A stretch of DNA of 21,834 bases, taken from the NCBI RefSeq assembly GCF_022376445.1, contig NW_025955535.1, positions 1 through 21,834 of the forward strand, read 5' to 3'. Origin of the DNA: Fomitopsis serialis (lineage: Eukaryota; Basidiomycota; Agaricomycetes; Polyporales; Fomitopsidaceae). The notes beneath the pieces are model-generated. The model worked only from the letters and a program-made list of their open reading frames with translations, made no database searches and was not told the origin of the DNA. Of the stretch, positions 10,676-21,200 are shown piece after piece (positions within the stretch are counted from its first letter, which is position 1; the number at the start of each line of letters is the position of its first letter). The translations under genes were made by a program, and so were the position numbers.

Positions 10676-13149
10676 ATGTCTCTCCGCCCCCTCATCGTCG
10701 GCAGCGCTGCTCGTAGTGCACAGACCTTCACAAGAAAATGCCGTAGAAATCATAGACTATACGCGACGGAAGCGACACAACTAGCCAATGTCGCGCTAAA
10801 GCCGACAATATACGGACAGCCGCTAACCCCGTCTCATCCCCACCTTGGTGCGTTTGCAATATCGAACCGGGAGGAAATGGCTTACATTTGCAACACAGTC
10901 AAGGATGGAGAGCTGGTCCCTGGAATGGGCTCGCAAGAGTACGAGACGCGGCGACGCGCGCTGATGGATAGCCTGCCGTCACACAGTGTGGTCATCTGCG
11001 TCGCTGCACAGGTGAAGTACATGAGTGGCCGTGCGTACGCACTCTCCTACTTACTGTTCGCATCTGACTCGCTATCTCAGAGATCTTGTAAGCCTACTGC
11101 CTTTTGACAGCTAACTTCGTTTTGCTAGACCCCTCGCCGAAAAGTGTGTACAGGCGGGCCTTGGTATTCCTTCTGTGTCCCATCAATATTCTACTGCAAC
11201 GAGCAGTGTCGAGGGCGAACTAGACCGAGATATGAAGCAGAGGCCGACCGGTACAGCGGGCGAATCACCTGAAAACAAGGGCCCGACGCCCTCCGCCTGT
11301 GCACACGTTTTCGGGAGGTCTAGCAACATGGAATCAGCTAGAAGTAGCGTCCGCTCACCTGGTGATACAGTTACAAGTTCCGGCAGGACTCCGACTTCTG
11401 GTACCTCACAGGCTTCGAAGAGCCAGGCGCTGCACTCATCATGGAGAAGGACAGCTCCTCGCGGGGATACCGCATGACACTGTTCCACTCGCCGTCTACA
11501 CCATCAACTGCACAGTGGGACGGCGCGCGCACGAGTGCACAGGACGTCGTGCGGGTGTTTCGTGCGGATAACGCACGGCCAGTTGACGAGTTCCCTGACG
11601 CGCTGCGGAGGGTCATGGCCGAGACGGACCACGTATATGTGGACCTTCCTCCAGGTGGCGGCCCAAAACGTTCGCGGTCTGCCTCGGCCAAGTCGTTGCT
11701 CAAGGTCTGTTGGCGTACCAGAAGGTCGAGTTTTCTGCTCAAGTAGCCCCTGCAGTATCTGTCGAGATCGTCACAGGAGCATGATACCCTGCTCGAATCG
11801 CTCGGCGGACAGAAGCGTCGTCCACTCGCACCGGAGGTCGGACGGCTGCGCGCGATCAAGAGCGAGGCAGAGCAGAAGGTCATGCGGGCCGCTGCCGACA
11901 TTAGTGCTCGGGCACACACCAAAGTGAGGAGTTCTTCACGCTATTGAAAGGACAATATATGTATTGACTATAAGCGAAGACGATGCGTTTTGCTCGACCG
12001 GGCCTGTCAGAACACGTACTAGCCGCGCACTTCGAGTACCTCTGTGCGAGAGAGGGTGCGCAGCGTCCAGCCTATGTACCCGTTGTCGCATCTGGGTCTG
12101 TCTCTTCAAATATGACCCAAGGGCAGCCAACTGACCGTTCGCCACAGCCCGAACGCGCTGACAATACACTACACGTCAAACAACCAGCTCATCCGCGAGA
12201 ACGAGCTTGTCCTCGTCGATGCGGGCTGTGAATACAAGTACGCCACTTGCAAATGTCCATCTCCCCCGACTGACATCTCCTACGAAGCGGGTACGCCTCA
12301 GACATCAGTACGCTCACCCACGCCCACTTCATAATTCCCACCGCGCTAATGCCGTCCACTAGCGCGCACCTTCCCCGCCTCAGGCGCGTTCACCTCCGCG
12401 CAAGCCGACCTCTACAACGCGCTCCTCTCCGCACAAAAGCAGCTCGTCGCGCTCTGCACCGCGCGCGCGGGGCTGTCGCTCTCACAGCTCCACCACAAGT
12501 CCGTCGAGTTCCTGCGTGCAGAGCTCACGCAGATCGGGTTCGACCTCGGCTTCACGGGCGGGCGGTTGAATGAACTGTACCCGCATTTCGTGGGCCATCC
12601 CGTGGGGATTGGTGAGTAGAAATTGTGTCTGTCTCTTATGTGAGGCCGTTGTGAGCTGATGAACTCGTGCTCGAATAGATTTGCACGAGTCAAGCCATTT
12701 TGACCGACAGGCGCCGTATGTTGTTGTGGTCATTCATGTGCCGAGCGCGTGAAGCTGACGTTGGGAATCAGGATGCAAGCTGGCATGGTCATCACCGTGG
12801 AGCCCGGTACGTTGCCTTTCTCTGATCTACCTCACCACAAGCACCCCACTCATATGGGTACAGGCATTTACGTGCCGCCATCGCCACACTTCCCAAAACA
12901 CTTCCATAACATCGGCATCCGAATAGAGGTGGGTTCCTTGGTTCATTGAGTGTTCCACGTCTGATACCTCACACCATAGGACGAGGTGCTGGTCGGTGAG
13001 GAGCACCCAGTAGTCCTCAGCGCGAGTGCGCCCAAGGAGGTACGTTCTATGCCGGGATTTTGAACGCCGTGTCCGAATGTGACTCTGAACGCCAGATCGC
13101 CGACGTGGAGGGAGCGTGTCAAGGACTACTGGGACTCGAGCCGTTCTGA
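10676..13149 (+). CDS. ICP55: Mitochondrial Xaa-Pro aminopeptidase Icp55 (M24B)
   Basis: Mitochondrial intermediate-cleaving peptidase: removes one N-terminal residue from imported proteins after MPP cleavage, stabilising them. Fourteen exons: 10676-10847, 10899-11030, 11081-11087 (7 nt), 11371-11704, 11756-11923, 11980-12095, 12148-12237, 12288-12307 (20 nt), 12363-12611, 12679-12715, 12772-12806, 12864-12928, 12980-13039, 13096-13149. They total 1539 nt, 512 aa, in phase throughout and close to the usual Icp55 length. The N-terminus is a basic, Ser/Arg-rich presequence ending near RLYAT, followed by YGQPLTPSHPHL. The AMP_N part has KYMSGQIFYKFRQDSDFWY. The five M24 metal ligands are present: D334 (LVDAGCEY), D345 (ASDITRTFP), H425 (GHPVGID), E452 (VEPGIYVPP), E475 (RIEDEVLV). 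Spacing fits the family. It ends 171 bp from the convergent permease gene. Intron 3 carries foldback element B. Confidence 0.93.
11107..11341. mobile_element. MITE-like foldback element B, inside Icp55 intron 3
   Basis: About 235 bp related to element A. Left arm from ACAGCTAACTTC through TTGCTAGACCCC to GTGTGTACAGGCGG; the right arm is its imperfect inverse, ending GGTCTAGCAAC...CAGCTAG. It occupies most of the 283-nt intron 11088-11370. Removing it leaves about 48 nt, the normal intron size in this gene (50-57 nt), which argues for insertion into a pre-existing intron. No clear target-site duplication is seen. Confidence 0.65.
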
Positions 13150-13320
13150 CAACTCTATTGACACGCAATACATCTATCTAGCTCACTGCCCATACCTATT
13201 ACTTCGCTTTAGCAAGAAGAGATGATGCATACATCGGGCATAAGTACTCGTATCGAAAACTAGATAATTCGCTCTCACTTCACACCTCATTACGCACTTC
13301 AGCCTTAACGTCGGTAGACT

Positions 13321-15921
13321 TCAGTCCATAACCAGACCCTTCGCCTTCCCGCCCACCGAGTCGACGCGGTATCTCGCGTTTTCATTGGCGTGGCCACCGT
13401 CCACAGATGTGCTGCCCGCTCCAAACGGCTCTTCGTCGGCGACCTGAAGAGCGCGTAGGACCTGCTCGCGGCGCAGCCACTTCTCGGCGGGGATGAAGTA
13501 CCAGCTGAGGATGCCAAAGATGGTGACGGCGCCGAGGATGACTGGGGCCTGCGAGTGAGTGTCAGGGTCAGTAAGACATCGTCGTGTGCGGCGTATGACA
13601 CGGGACGTACGAAGTTGAAGCTCTGGGCCGTGACCGGGAAGTAGAACGGCGAGATTTGAGTCTGCGCGGGAGCGGGTTCAACACCTTCCCGTGCAGCTTT
13701 TTGAACCGTGAATAACGTACCGCAAAGATCAAGCCATTGAACAGCACAGTGGCGATATAGAACGGGCGTCTCCACCTCCCCAAGAAATAGTGGCTGCTCT
13801 TGAAATCTTCCGGGGTCATGATGAGCCGCAGCAGCGCGATCAGCCCATATGCCGCGGTGGTGGGCACGCCGCCCGCGGAGGTGAGCGACGTGAAGGCGAC
13901 GTCGGACGGGAGGATCGTGCAGAGGAGCGCGGCGCCGAAGATGAACATCACCGTCACGGCGTTGCGCGGCTGGCGCCGGTCGTCGACCTGCCCGATCCAA
14001 TGCGAGAAGGGGAGCACGCCGTCGCGCGCGACGGCGAAGACGAGTCGAGACGCGGCTACTACGGAGACACTCGTATTCTGTAAAAAGGAAGATCTATGAG
14101 GTTCTGAGTGGGATGGGAGAGAAGAGCGAGGGACTTACGAGGATCAGGCCGAGCGCTGCGATGGCGGTCATGAAGGCGCCGCCGCCCTTACCCAGCGCGA
14201 GTGCGTAGAGCTGGACGAACGGCTGCGGGGCGTCGAGCGAGAAGAGCGTGTCGAGGTCGGGCGTGCAGAACAGGAAGAGGATGTTGGTGATGAAGCCGAG
14301 CACGCCGGTCGCGATGGCGCTGTAGAGGATGCCACGGCCGGCGACGACGCTGCAGGGGTGTCAGTGAAGATGCATGGTGGGTGAAGAGGAGACGACGGAC
14401 CTGGCGTTTTTGGTCTCCTCGGCGATGTGCCCGGATGCGTCGAAACCGATCATTGTCCCGGACGAGTACAAGCTGGCATAGAAGTGTCAAAGAAGGGAGA
14501 TAATAATGATGATGTGTTCTGCGTACAAGCAGAGGATGAAGTTCCAAGCGGGCGGCGCTCCCGTCAAATTATCTGCATTAATATCCATCAGTTTCGCAGA
14601 CCCCTTCCACATGCAGTACACTCACAAGTCCCCGTGAACACCTCCTTCGCGGACCTAAACCCATACGTGCGTGACACGCCAATGGGGAGCCAGATCAGGC
14701 ACAACAAGAAGTCGAGCATGTACAGCCCGATCGAGATCTTGAACACGGCCGAAAACCAGCGCGGGGGGAGGTAGTTGACCGCGACCGCGACCACGAAGCA
14801 GCCCTCGGCGACGGCCCATACGAGCGCGCGCCACTGGATGGAGTCGGTGCCCGCCCCGCCCGGGTAGTACACTTCGAACACAAGGAGCTCCGAGACGATG
14901 TAGTTCGCCGCGGTCTGCCGGACGAGCGCGTCAGCGGAGATCGCAGGCGGTATGAGGCAGGACACGCACGAGACAGCACGAGGCGGAGAACGTCATCCAG
15001 GCCGTGCAGGCCCACCAGGCGACGACGAACCCGAAGAAGCGGCCGTACTTGGGACCTGCGCTCTCTGCGCTCCAGACGTAGATCGAGCCGCTGAGCGGGA
15101 GCGCGGAGCATATCTCGGCCATGACTGCGGCGGTGATAAACATGAAGATCATCGAGACTATGTAGGTCGTCCTGAAGCAGATGTGAGTGACGAGGTTGCA
15201 CGAGGCGCTTGCATTGAGGGTTGCGAGACGGGAAACGTACCATACGGCCAATGGGCCGCCTGCTTCAAGTCCGAGGAAGATACCAGAGCTACGAGCGAAG
15301 ATTAACATTCCGTGAATGACAAGACAGCGTTGTCTTACCGAACACCTCCGATGAAGTTGAGGGCCACGAAGCTAGCGGCGAAACTCTCGAGGAGGTGCCA
15401 GCTACGGTGAAGTTGCTACACAAGGAGTCAGCCTGCAGTCATGGTATTGCCTCGTCTATAGAGAACGCACCTGTTGTATCCGAGCTTTTGCTATGAGGAG
15501 ATATGAAAAAAAACAGGTCAGCACATTCTGCGGGGCTCCCTCGAGAGGGGGCAATCAACATGGCGACACTGGGGCTTCCCTACGCAGGTATGAGCGCTGA
15601 TCAGGTTCAAACGGTGTAATCTCAACCCTTGCCGGTCCTCTGCTACTCTCGCTCGCTCGCTCGCTCATCTGACGATCGTCTGGCAAGTGCAAGACGAGAG
15701 ACGGCATCGCGGCGAAAGGATACCCGTAGCCGATTCCAGTGTACCACTGAAAAAGACGACGTTACCGATGATACTTCATAGCGGGCCTCTGTCCTGTGTA
15801 GGTCTGGCCAGCTCTGCCTTCGGACTGGGTATTACCAGCTGGAGCTCGTCTTCGCCGGTTTCGGAGGAGTCGCGCTCGCGTCAGCGGGGAGTTGAGCGAC
15901 ATTTGCGTCTTCTGCAGCCAT
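13321..15921 (-). CDS. APC-superfamily permease, probable thiamin (or precursor) transporter, Thi9/Uga4-like
   Basis: Multi-pass plasma-membrane permease of the amino acid/choline/GABA group, about 12 membrane segments. Exons (minus): 15921-15836, 15490-15471 (20 nt), 15401-15339, 15288-15241, 15171-14970, 14914-14626, 14572-14527, 14472-14401, 14349-14139, 14077-13721, 13661-13611, 13548-13321. From the second exon on the join gives 528 codons plus stop with all phases agreeing. Family motifs: QKLGYNSWHLLESFAASF, LNFIGGVRSGIFLGL, EICSALPLSGSIYVWSAES, FDASGHIAEETKNAS, RDGVLPFSHW. The N-terminus is uncertain: the ATG at 15921 gives an 86-nt exon, one base short of the frame that yields DELQL before QKLGYN. 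The substrate is inferred from the TPP riboswitch in intron 1 and from fission yeast Thi9, a thiamin transporter of this superfamily; by sequence alone it could be an amino acid or GABA permease. Confidence 0.85.
15566..15742 (-). promoter_or_regulatory. TPP riboswitch (THI element) in intron 1 of the permease
   Basis: Read on the minus strand. P1 is ACACTGG (15742-15736) pairing with CCAGTGT (15572-15566). A P2 strand CGGGT (15726-15722) can pair with ACACCG (15617-15612) with one bulge. P3 is CCTT/GCCG with a 2-nt bulge (15719-15710) pairing with CGGCAAGG (15634-15627); its loop is expanded to about 75 nt and contains a GAGC microsatellite. Then comes the diagnostic core: TTGAGATTACACC (TGAGA at 15624-15620), ACCTGATCA (15606-15598) and GCGTAGGGAAG (15585-15575), in the order and spacing of the TPP aptamer. 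P5 is weak (CAG/CTG, 3 bp). The aptamer lies within intron 15491-15835, consistent with the splicing-control mode known for fungal TPP riboswitches. Low TPP would favour productive splicing and transporter expression. Confidence 0.88.
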
Positions 15922-16374
15922 TCTACAGTGGTAAAGAGAATGAAGCAGAGATGTGGTGGTGGTGGGAAAAGGATTTCGGCCAACACAGACAGAAAGCAGG
16001 TCATGAAAAGTGTCGCGAGCGGGCGCCTGGAATGTGATTTATCCAGGAACGATAGGAGCTGGCGCCGTACTGTACTGCACAATATTCGACGATGGAGTAG
16101 TCGATTGTGTGAGGAGCTTCTTATTGAAAGTATGTAGACTGCCATGTTGAATGTGAAAGATATTGGTTGGATCCACGGACAGGATGTTAGACAAACTCGA
16201 GGGCCGCGTCCGAAGGTTCACGGCGCTCAGCGACAGCCTTGCCGCATCGACGCGGCCTTTGGAGGCCAGTCGACTCTGAGATAACGTGAACGGCTCAGAG
16301 CATTACAATTTGGTGACTGTCATCTCTACGTCATGATGGTGGTTGCTTCGAGATTAACAGAAGCCATAAGTATA
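15922..16374. other. Intergenic: permease promoter/5' leader and 3' flank of the next gene
   Basis: No gene seen. The part nearest 15922 should carry the permease 5' leader. An inverted repeat GGCCGCGTC (16202-16210) / GACGCGGCC (16249-16257) with smaller complementary pieces between could form a stem-loop; function unknown. Minus-strand open frames here (for example 15762-16145) overlap the permease first exon in another frame and look like shadows. Confidence 0.5.
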
Positions 16375-18167
16375 TTATCGTGAAGGATCAGCAGTCCAGT
16401 CCCTCCGCCACTTCAGTACCGACTCCAGCACCGAATCAATCACTTGCAGAGCAGCATTCGGATCCTTCGCAGCAAAGAGCCCGGCCCCCAGCCCGCGTGC
16501 GACTTGATTGACAAACCAGTGGAGTTTGCCATCCTCTCCACGCATTACGCCTAGATCAACTCGCGCGTATTGGAGCAGTGAAGACTCTCCCAGCCCCAGC
16601 GCAGCAACCTCTGCATTGCGAGTCCGTCAACGGTGTTGAGTACGAACCACTCAAGCAATTCTCGAGCAGTAGTTCGGATGGCTTCTGAGCCTCCAGATCT
16701 GGCGAAGCATCCACTAGCTCTGTTGACTCTCGGGTTGATCGCCGTTCCACATCCTCGATCCTATGAGTGCACAACACGCGATCAGTTGGATGAGTGCATG
16801 AAACAAAGTATACTGACATCATGTCTTGTGGAAGTAAGCAATCTCTCAGTACTGAGGACACGAATCCACCATGAGGCAACCGGATTGTATGCACCGCGTG
16901 CTGCACGGCTGAGCCGCAACATACACGCGCAGCTCGCCGGTGTTGCACAGGAGTGGAATTTCTTTTTGCTCCATCCACCTCCATCGCCCTCCTGTTAGCT
17001 CGATGTCTTCGTCAATCTTCCTCTTCGGCTTCAGCTTTCCACGGTAGAAACGGTCGCTATTCTTGCTCCCCTCGCGCTTGTAAACGCAGTCACCCTGTGT
17101 CCGGCCCCCGTTATACAAGACAGTGTGAGGACGGGGTGACTTGGTGATTTCTCGAGCGATGTGGTCGAGATCGTGCATTATTTGGAGCTTCCGAGCTGCT
17201 GTGCGAAGCTCGCGCACGGGTGGCCAGACTGGAAAACACCTAGACAGCATCCGGAGTCGTTCGATGTAGAGTTCCTCCTCTTCCACTGATTGGAATGTGT
17301 CACGTCCAGATGGTGTCCTGAAATCCCCCATGAGTACTAAGTAGCCTTGGCATAACATTCATCTGCAGTAGGTACTCACCTATAATCAATTGTCAGGTCT
17401 GTACCACCATGGATCAGCAGACCAGCATTGATCTTTGCCAATTCATGCAGTAAATGATTTGGATCACCCCCATTTGAGCGAGGACGAGATCCCGAAACTG
17501 CGTCCAAGTATAACAAACACTGTACTACCTGGGCGCCGGTGTTGTAGACGATGTATCCAGAGAAGCTGAATAACATATATAAGCCTCTGACATGGAAGAT
17601 ACAAGCAGTAGACAGAAGGGAAGTATACCTGTTCGGAGATTGCAACCTTCCCTGTCCGATTCTCTTTGTGCACGCGATGGTAGAGAGCGCTGCTGCGCGA
17701 CCTCAGGTAGTTGTAAATATGTTGATAAAGGCGCTCATCCGCCATATACGCATCAGCTATATTCGGAGGCATCGTGTACCTCAACCAGCCAGTCCACCGC
17801 AACGGATCTGCAAGCTCCCGCGGTGTTCTCTGAGATGCTCTGTCAATCACAAAAACAATACTCGTGGCGGCTGTTGCCATGTCGGGGAATGATCTGGTCC
17901 TGGAGAATTTTAGTCAGAGTCTACGGAGAACAGAGAGACAGTCATGCAGTGTGAAAAGTGTGCAGGCATGTTCTTACCTTGCGGAATGCACCAGAGACGC
18001 GCATCCGGATTCCGAAGATAGACCCCGATGGAGGAACCGGCGGACCAACATGCATGGGAAAGCCCCATGTGATCTGGCAGCGGCTCAGGAATGAAATATG
18101 CGGTAAATTGATCACTGTGGGGGCAGTCGCTCGACCGGAGAAAGCTACATGATATTAGTAGAGACAA
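16375..18167 (-). pseudogene. Hypothetical protein gene broken by frameshifts
   Basis: I recognise no named family. Probable exons (minus): 18167-17978, 17899-17629, 17565-17380, about 17336-16850, then about 16750-16375 (stop 16377-16375). Segments: YLRNPDARLWCIPQ; RELADPLRWTGWLRY; FSGYIVYNTGAQ; a long exon with YIERLRMLSRCFPVWPP, VYKREGSKNSD, RWRWMEQKEIP and TGELRVYV; and a C-terminal part LLQYARVDLGVMRG...HWFVNQVARGLGAG. The arrangement (Lys-Arg-Glu segment, GELRVYV, then ARVD and FVNQV) loosely recalls ATP-grasp enzymes, which is inference only. Frame breaks: after TGELRVYV near 16930 (apparent loss of one G before GGSAVQHAVHT), near 16680-16700, near 16622, and the phases of the first two exons do not agree. 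It may be a pseudogene or a damaged assembly of a real gene. Confidence 0.55.
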
Positions 18168-18276
18168 AGATGTGCGTATAAATACATGCGTGCATGCAGA
18201 GCTTCCTACAATACAAGCATTGCGACAAACTAGAGCGACGGACGTTGAGCATGAACCTTCGTAGTGGATGAACTCA

Positions 18277-21200
18277 TCAGGAGATGTTGAGACGCTGCAG
18301 CGTATACGTTAGCTAGATCATTTGTTTCACTGACTTTGGAACGTACCGGCTTCAAGGCCTTGATTAGGAGCCATTCTTCGTTCGAGACATCCTGCTTGAA
18401 CGAGGTCTACGACGCCAATGAGCATGGCGCCGCATTTACGAGTCTTACATTACATACCTTGAGGACGTCGATACTCTGTCGTGTGATGTGGCTGTAGAGC
18501 TCGTCCTTGTCGTCGAAGTGCCGGCCGAACATCTTCGCAGACTGGTATACCGCATGTTCATCTTCACGGCCACACCACCACCGGCCTGCGACTTCTTGAC
18601 AATGTCGAAGGATTTGTGGTTGATCTCCAGAGAGGTGCTGGTTCCGAGTGGTCAGCCATAGATCACTTAATATGTTGACCGTAAGGCTCACATCCTTCCT
18701 AGGTCGATGATCTCCTTCTTCTGCGTCTCTGGGTCGGTCTTCACGACACAGATGGGTGTATTCACCCGCAGAGTGCCATCGAGGATATCCACACCGAGGA
18801 TGATCGGGTCACGCTTACAGAAGGCGGCGATGATCTTGAGGCGGCACGGCCAGACAGCCTGAGGAGCAGCGTCTTTCCGCTTCGCCTCCATGATCTCGGC
18901 ATTGTACGCAGTGAAGGCGTCGAACAGATGGTAGATGATATCCGCTGCGCATCGCGAGTCAGCACCTACCTTCTATACGAACAAGATAATACCCACCTTT
19001 GAACAACCGGATGCCCATCTCCTCCGCCAGCCTCTCCGCCTCCTTGTCCACAGGCACATCGAAGCACAGAATACACGACAGCTCCTTCGCCTTCTCCAGC
19101 ATGGTCGCCGCACGCATGACGTCCTTCTTGTGCACCGGCCCGATGTTGATGCCCGACACCGGGATCTTGCTTGACTTGAGGAAGTCGAGCAGCGCCTCGA
19201 GCGAGCCGAGCGTCGACGCCTGCACGCACACGCCGCGCCCCGACTTGTCGATCGAGTTCAGGAGCGACGTCAGGTCCGACATCACCTCGTCCATCATCTC
19301 CTCTTCGTCGTCGTCCGGCCCCACGACCAACAACCGCGAACCGGCGATCGCCTTCTCGAGGTCCGGCGCGACGATCTTCACTCCCATCGCCGCCTTGATC
19401 TCCTTGTGGTGCACGTACGCGGACTTAATCCGCAGCTCGCGCAGAGGCTGTGGCGTGAGCAGCGCACGTACTTGTGTGACGATAGGGCCGTTCAGACCGC
19501 AGACCACGATCCGGTCGCCTTCCCTGAGGATACCGTTTGAGAGGACGACGTCGATGGTCGTTCCAAGACCCTCGATGACCTTGACCTCGAGCACCGTACA
19601 CTCAAGCTCGCTGAGGTACATGAGCCGGTCACTCATGCGCTGCTGCGTGAGGTTCACGAGGAGCATGATCATGTCTGGCACACCCTCGCCAGTGATGGCA
19701 GACGTGGGCACGAGCGAGACGTTGCGCGCGAAGCTCTTGTTCTCGTAGTAGAGGACAGCGTTGAGGCCCTGCTCGGCGAAGGCGAGGATTGTCTTCTGCA
19801 ACCGGTCCTCGAACTCGCGCTGGACGGATCGCTTCTGCTTGGCGAGCGAGCTCCGGAAGTCGTTGTCTGGTGTCGCATCCCAGTCGTACATACGATCGAT
19901 CTGTACATTAACAACGTGAATAATCAGTAGTCCATACGTTTTGGTATACTGTACCTTGTTCAGCGCGACGATGAACGGCGTCTTGCGGTCCCTGAGTAAC
20001 CGGAGCGACTCAAGCGTCTGAGGCTCCAATCCGTGCATGATATCGACGACCAAGATGGCAATGTTACACAGCGAGCTTCCGCGAGACCGCAGGTTTGTGA
20101 ACGATTCGTGACCAGGTGTATCGATGACGAGCAGACCGGGGATCTTGTACTCCTGGTTGCCCTCCTTGTTGAGCACAGCCGTCTTCGTCTTAATGGCGTC
20201 CACGGGGAAATAAGTAGCACCAATCTGCTGCGTGATACCACCCGCTTCGCCCTCCTGCACATTCGTTTGCCGGATCTGCCGTGCCAAATGTCAATGCCTG
20301 CTTGATTTGGGGATAACACGACGTCCCCACCTTGTCAAGCAGCTTCGTCTTACCCGTATCGACATGCCCCAGAATACAACAAATCGGACTACGCAGATCC
20401 GACTCGTCCCTCGCAGCCAACGCCGCCTCGTGCGCCTTCGCTCGGCGCGCGACCGCCTCCGCCTTCCTCTGCGCAGCCATCTGTTGCGCCTTGGTCATGC
20501 CTTCATCTTCAGACGAATCCTCGTCAGAGTCGGAGTCCTCCTCGGACGACTCCTCTTCTGACGAGCTCTCTTCCTCGGAGGAGGACTCTTCTTGTGGCTG
20601 GGCTTTCGCGCCATTGGGCTTGCTGTTCGTCTTGGCCGCGGCGAGTGCGGCTTTGGATGCGGGTGCAGGTGCGGCCTTCGCTGGCGCAGCCTTCTTGGTG
20701 ACCGCAGGCTTGGCCGGTGCAGCCTGTTTTGCGGGTGCCTTGCTCGAGCCATTCGCTATGGGGAGGAACAGATCAAGGCCAGCCTACGCAATCAGCGCTC
20801 GAACTACCCACCTGCAGGTGCAGCTTGAGTAGGTGCTGGAGGCTTGGCCCCCTCCTCATCGCTATCCGCATCCCACGAATCCTTGACGCCAGCTGAAGGT
20901 TTCTCTTCCTCGCCACTACTAGCGTCCCAGTCGGACTGAACGTCTTCGACCTTCTCCTCTTTCTCCTCCTTCTGCTCTGCAGGCAAGGGAGCGGGAGCAG
21001 GCTCAGGCGTGGCCGGCTTCTCCTCCGTACAGGTGACGGTCCCGTGTGACGGACACTACCGTTGTGCTCGTAGGACCCTTCTTTCCTCTTGCGCCGTACA
21101 CAGGCTTCTTGATCCTGGCTCTGCTGCTGCAGACCTTCGATCTGTACACCGGAGCGAGAAACTTGCTTGCGGACTCCGCCATACGATGCCCTGCTTTTGC

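Noticed and set aside
10676..11107. Single 143-codon open frame as the complete gene product
   Set aside because: It runs through a 51-nt intron (10848-10898) and past the donor at 11031; splicing recovers the Icp55 protein.
11122..11145. Use of the TTGCTAG at 11122-11128 as the true acceptor of Icp55 intron 3
   Set aside because: The following sequence does not encode the conserved YKFRQDSDFWY block; the acceptor at 11370 does so in phase.
15640..15670. CGCT repeat as a stand-alone microsatellite feature
   Set aside because: It lies within the P3 loop of the riboswitch and is described there.
15762..16145. 127-codon minus-strand open frame over the permease 5' region
   Set aside because: It overlaps the permease first exon and part of intron 1 in a different frame and has no family features.
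19901..19954. Continuous 442-codon eIF5B frame through 19901-19954
   Set aside because: The 18 extra residues interrupt the NKID motif and the segment has perfect GT..AG edges; it is an intron.
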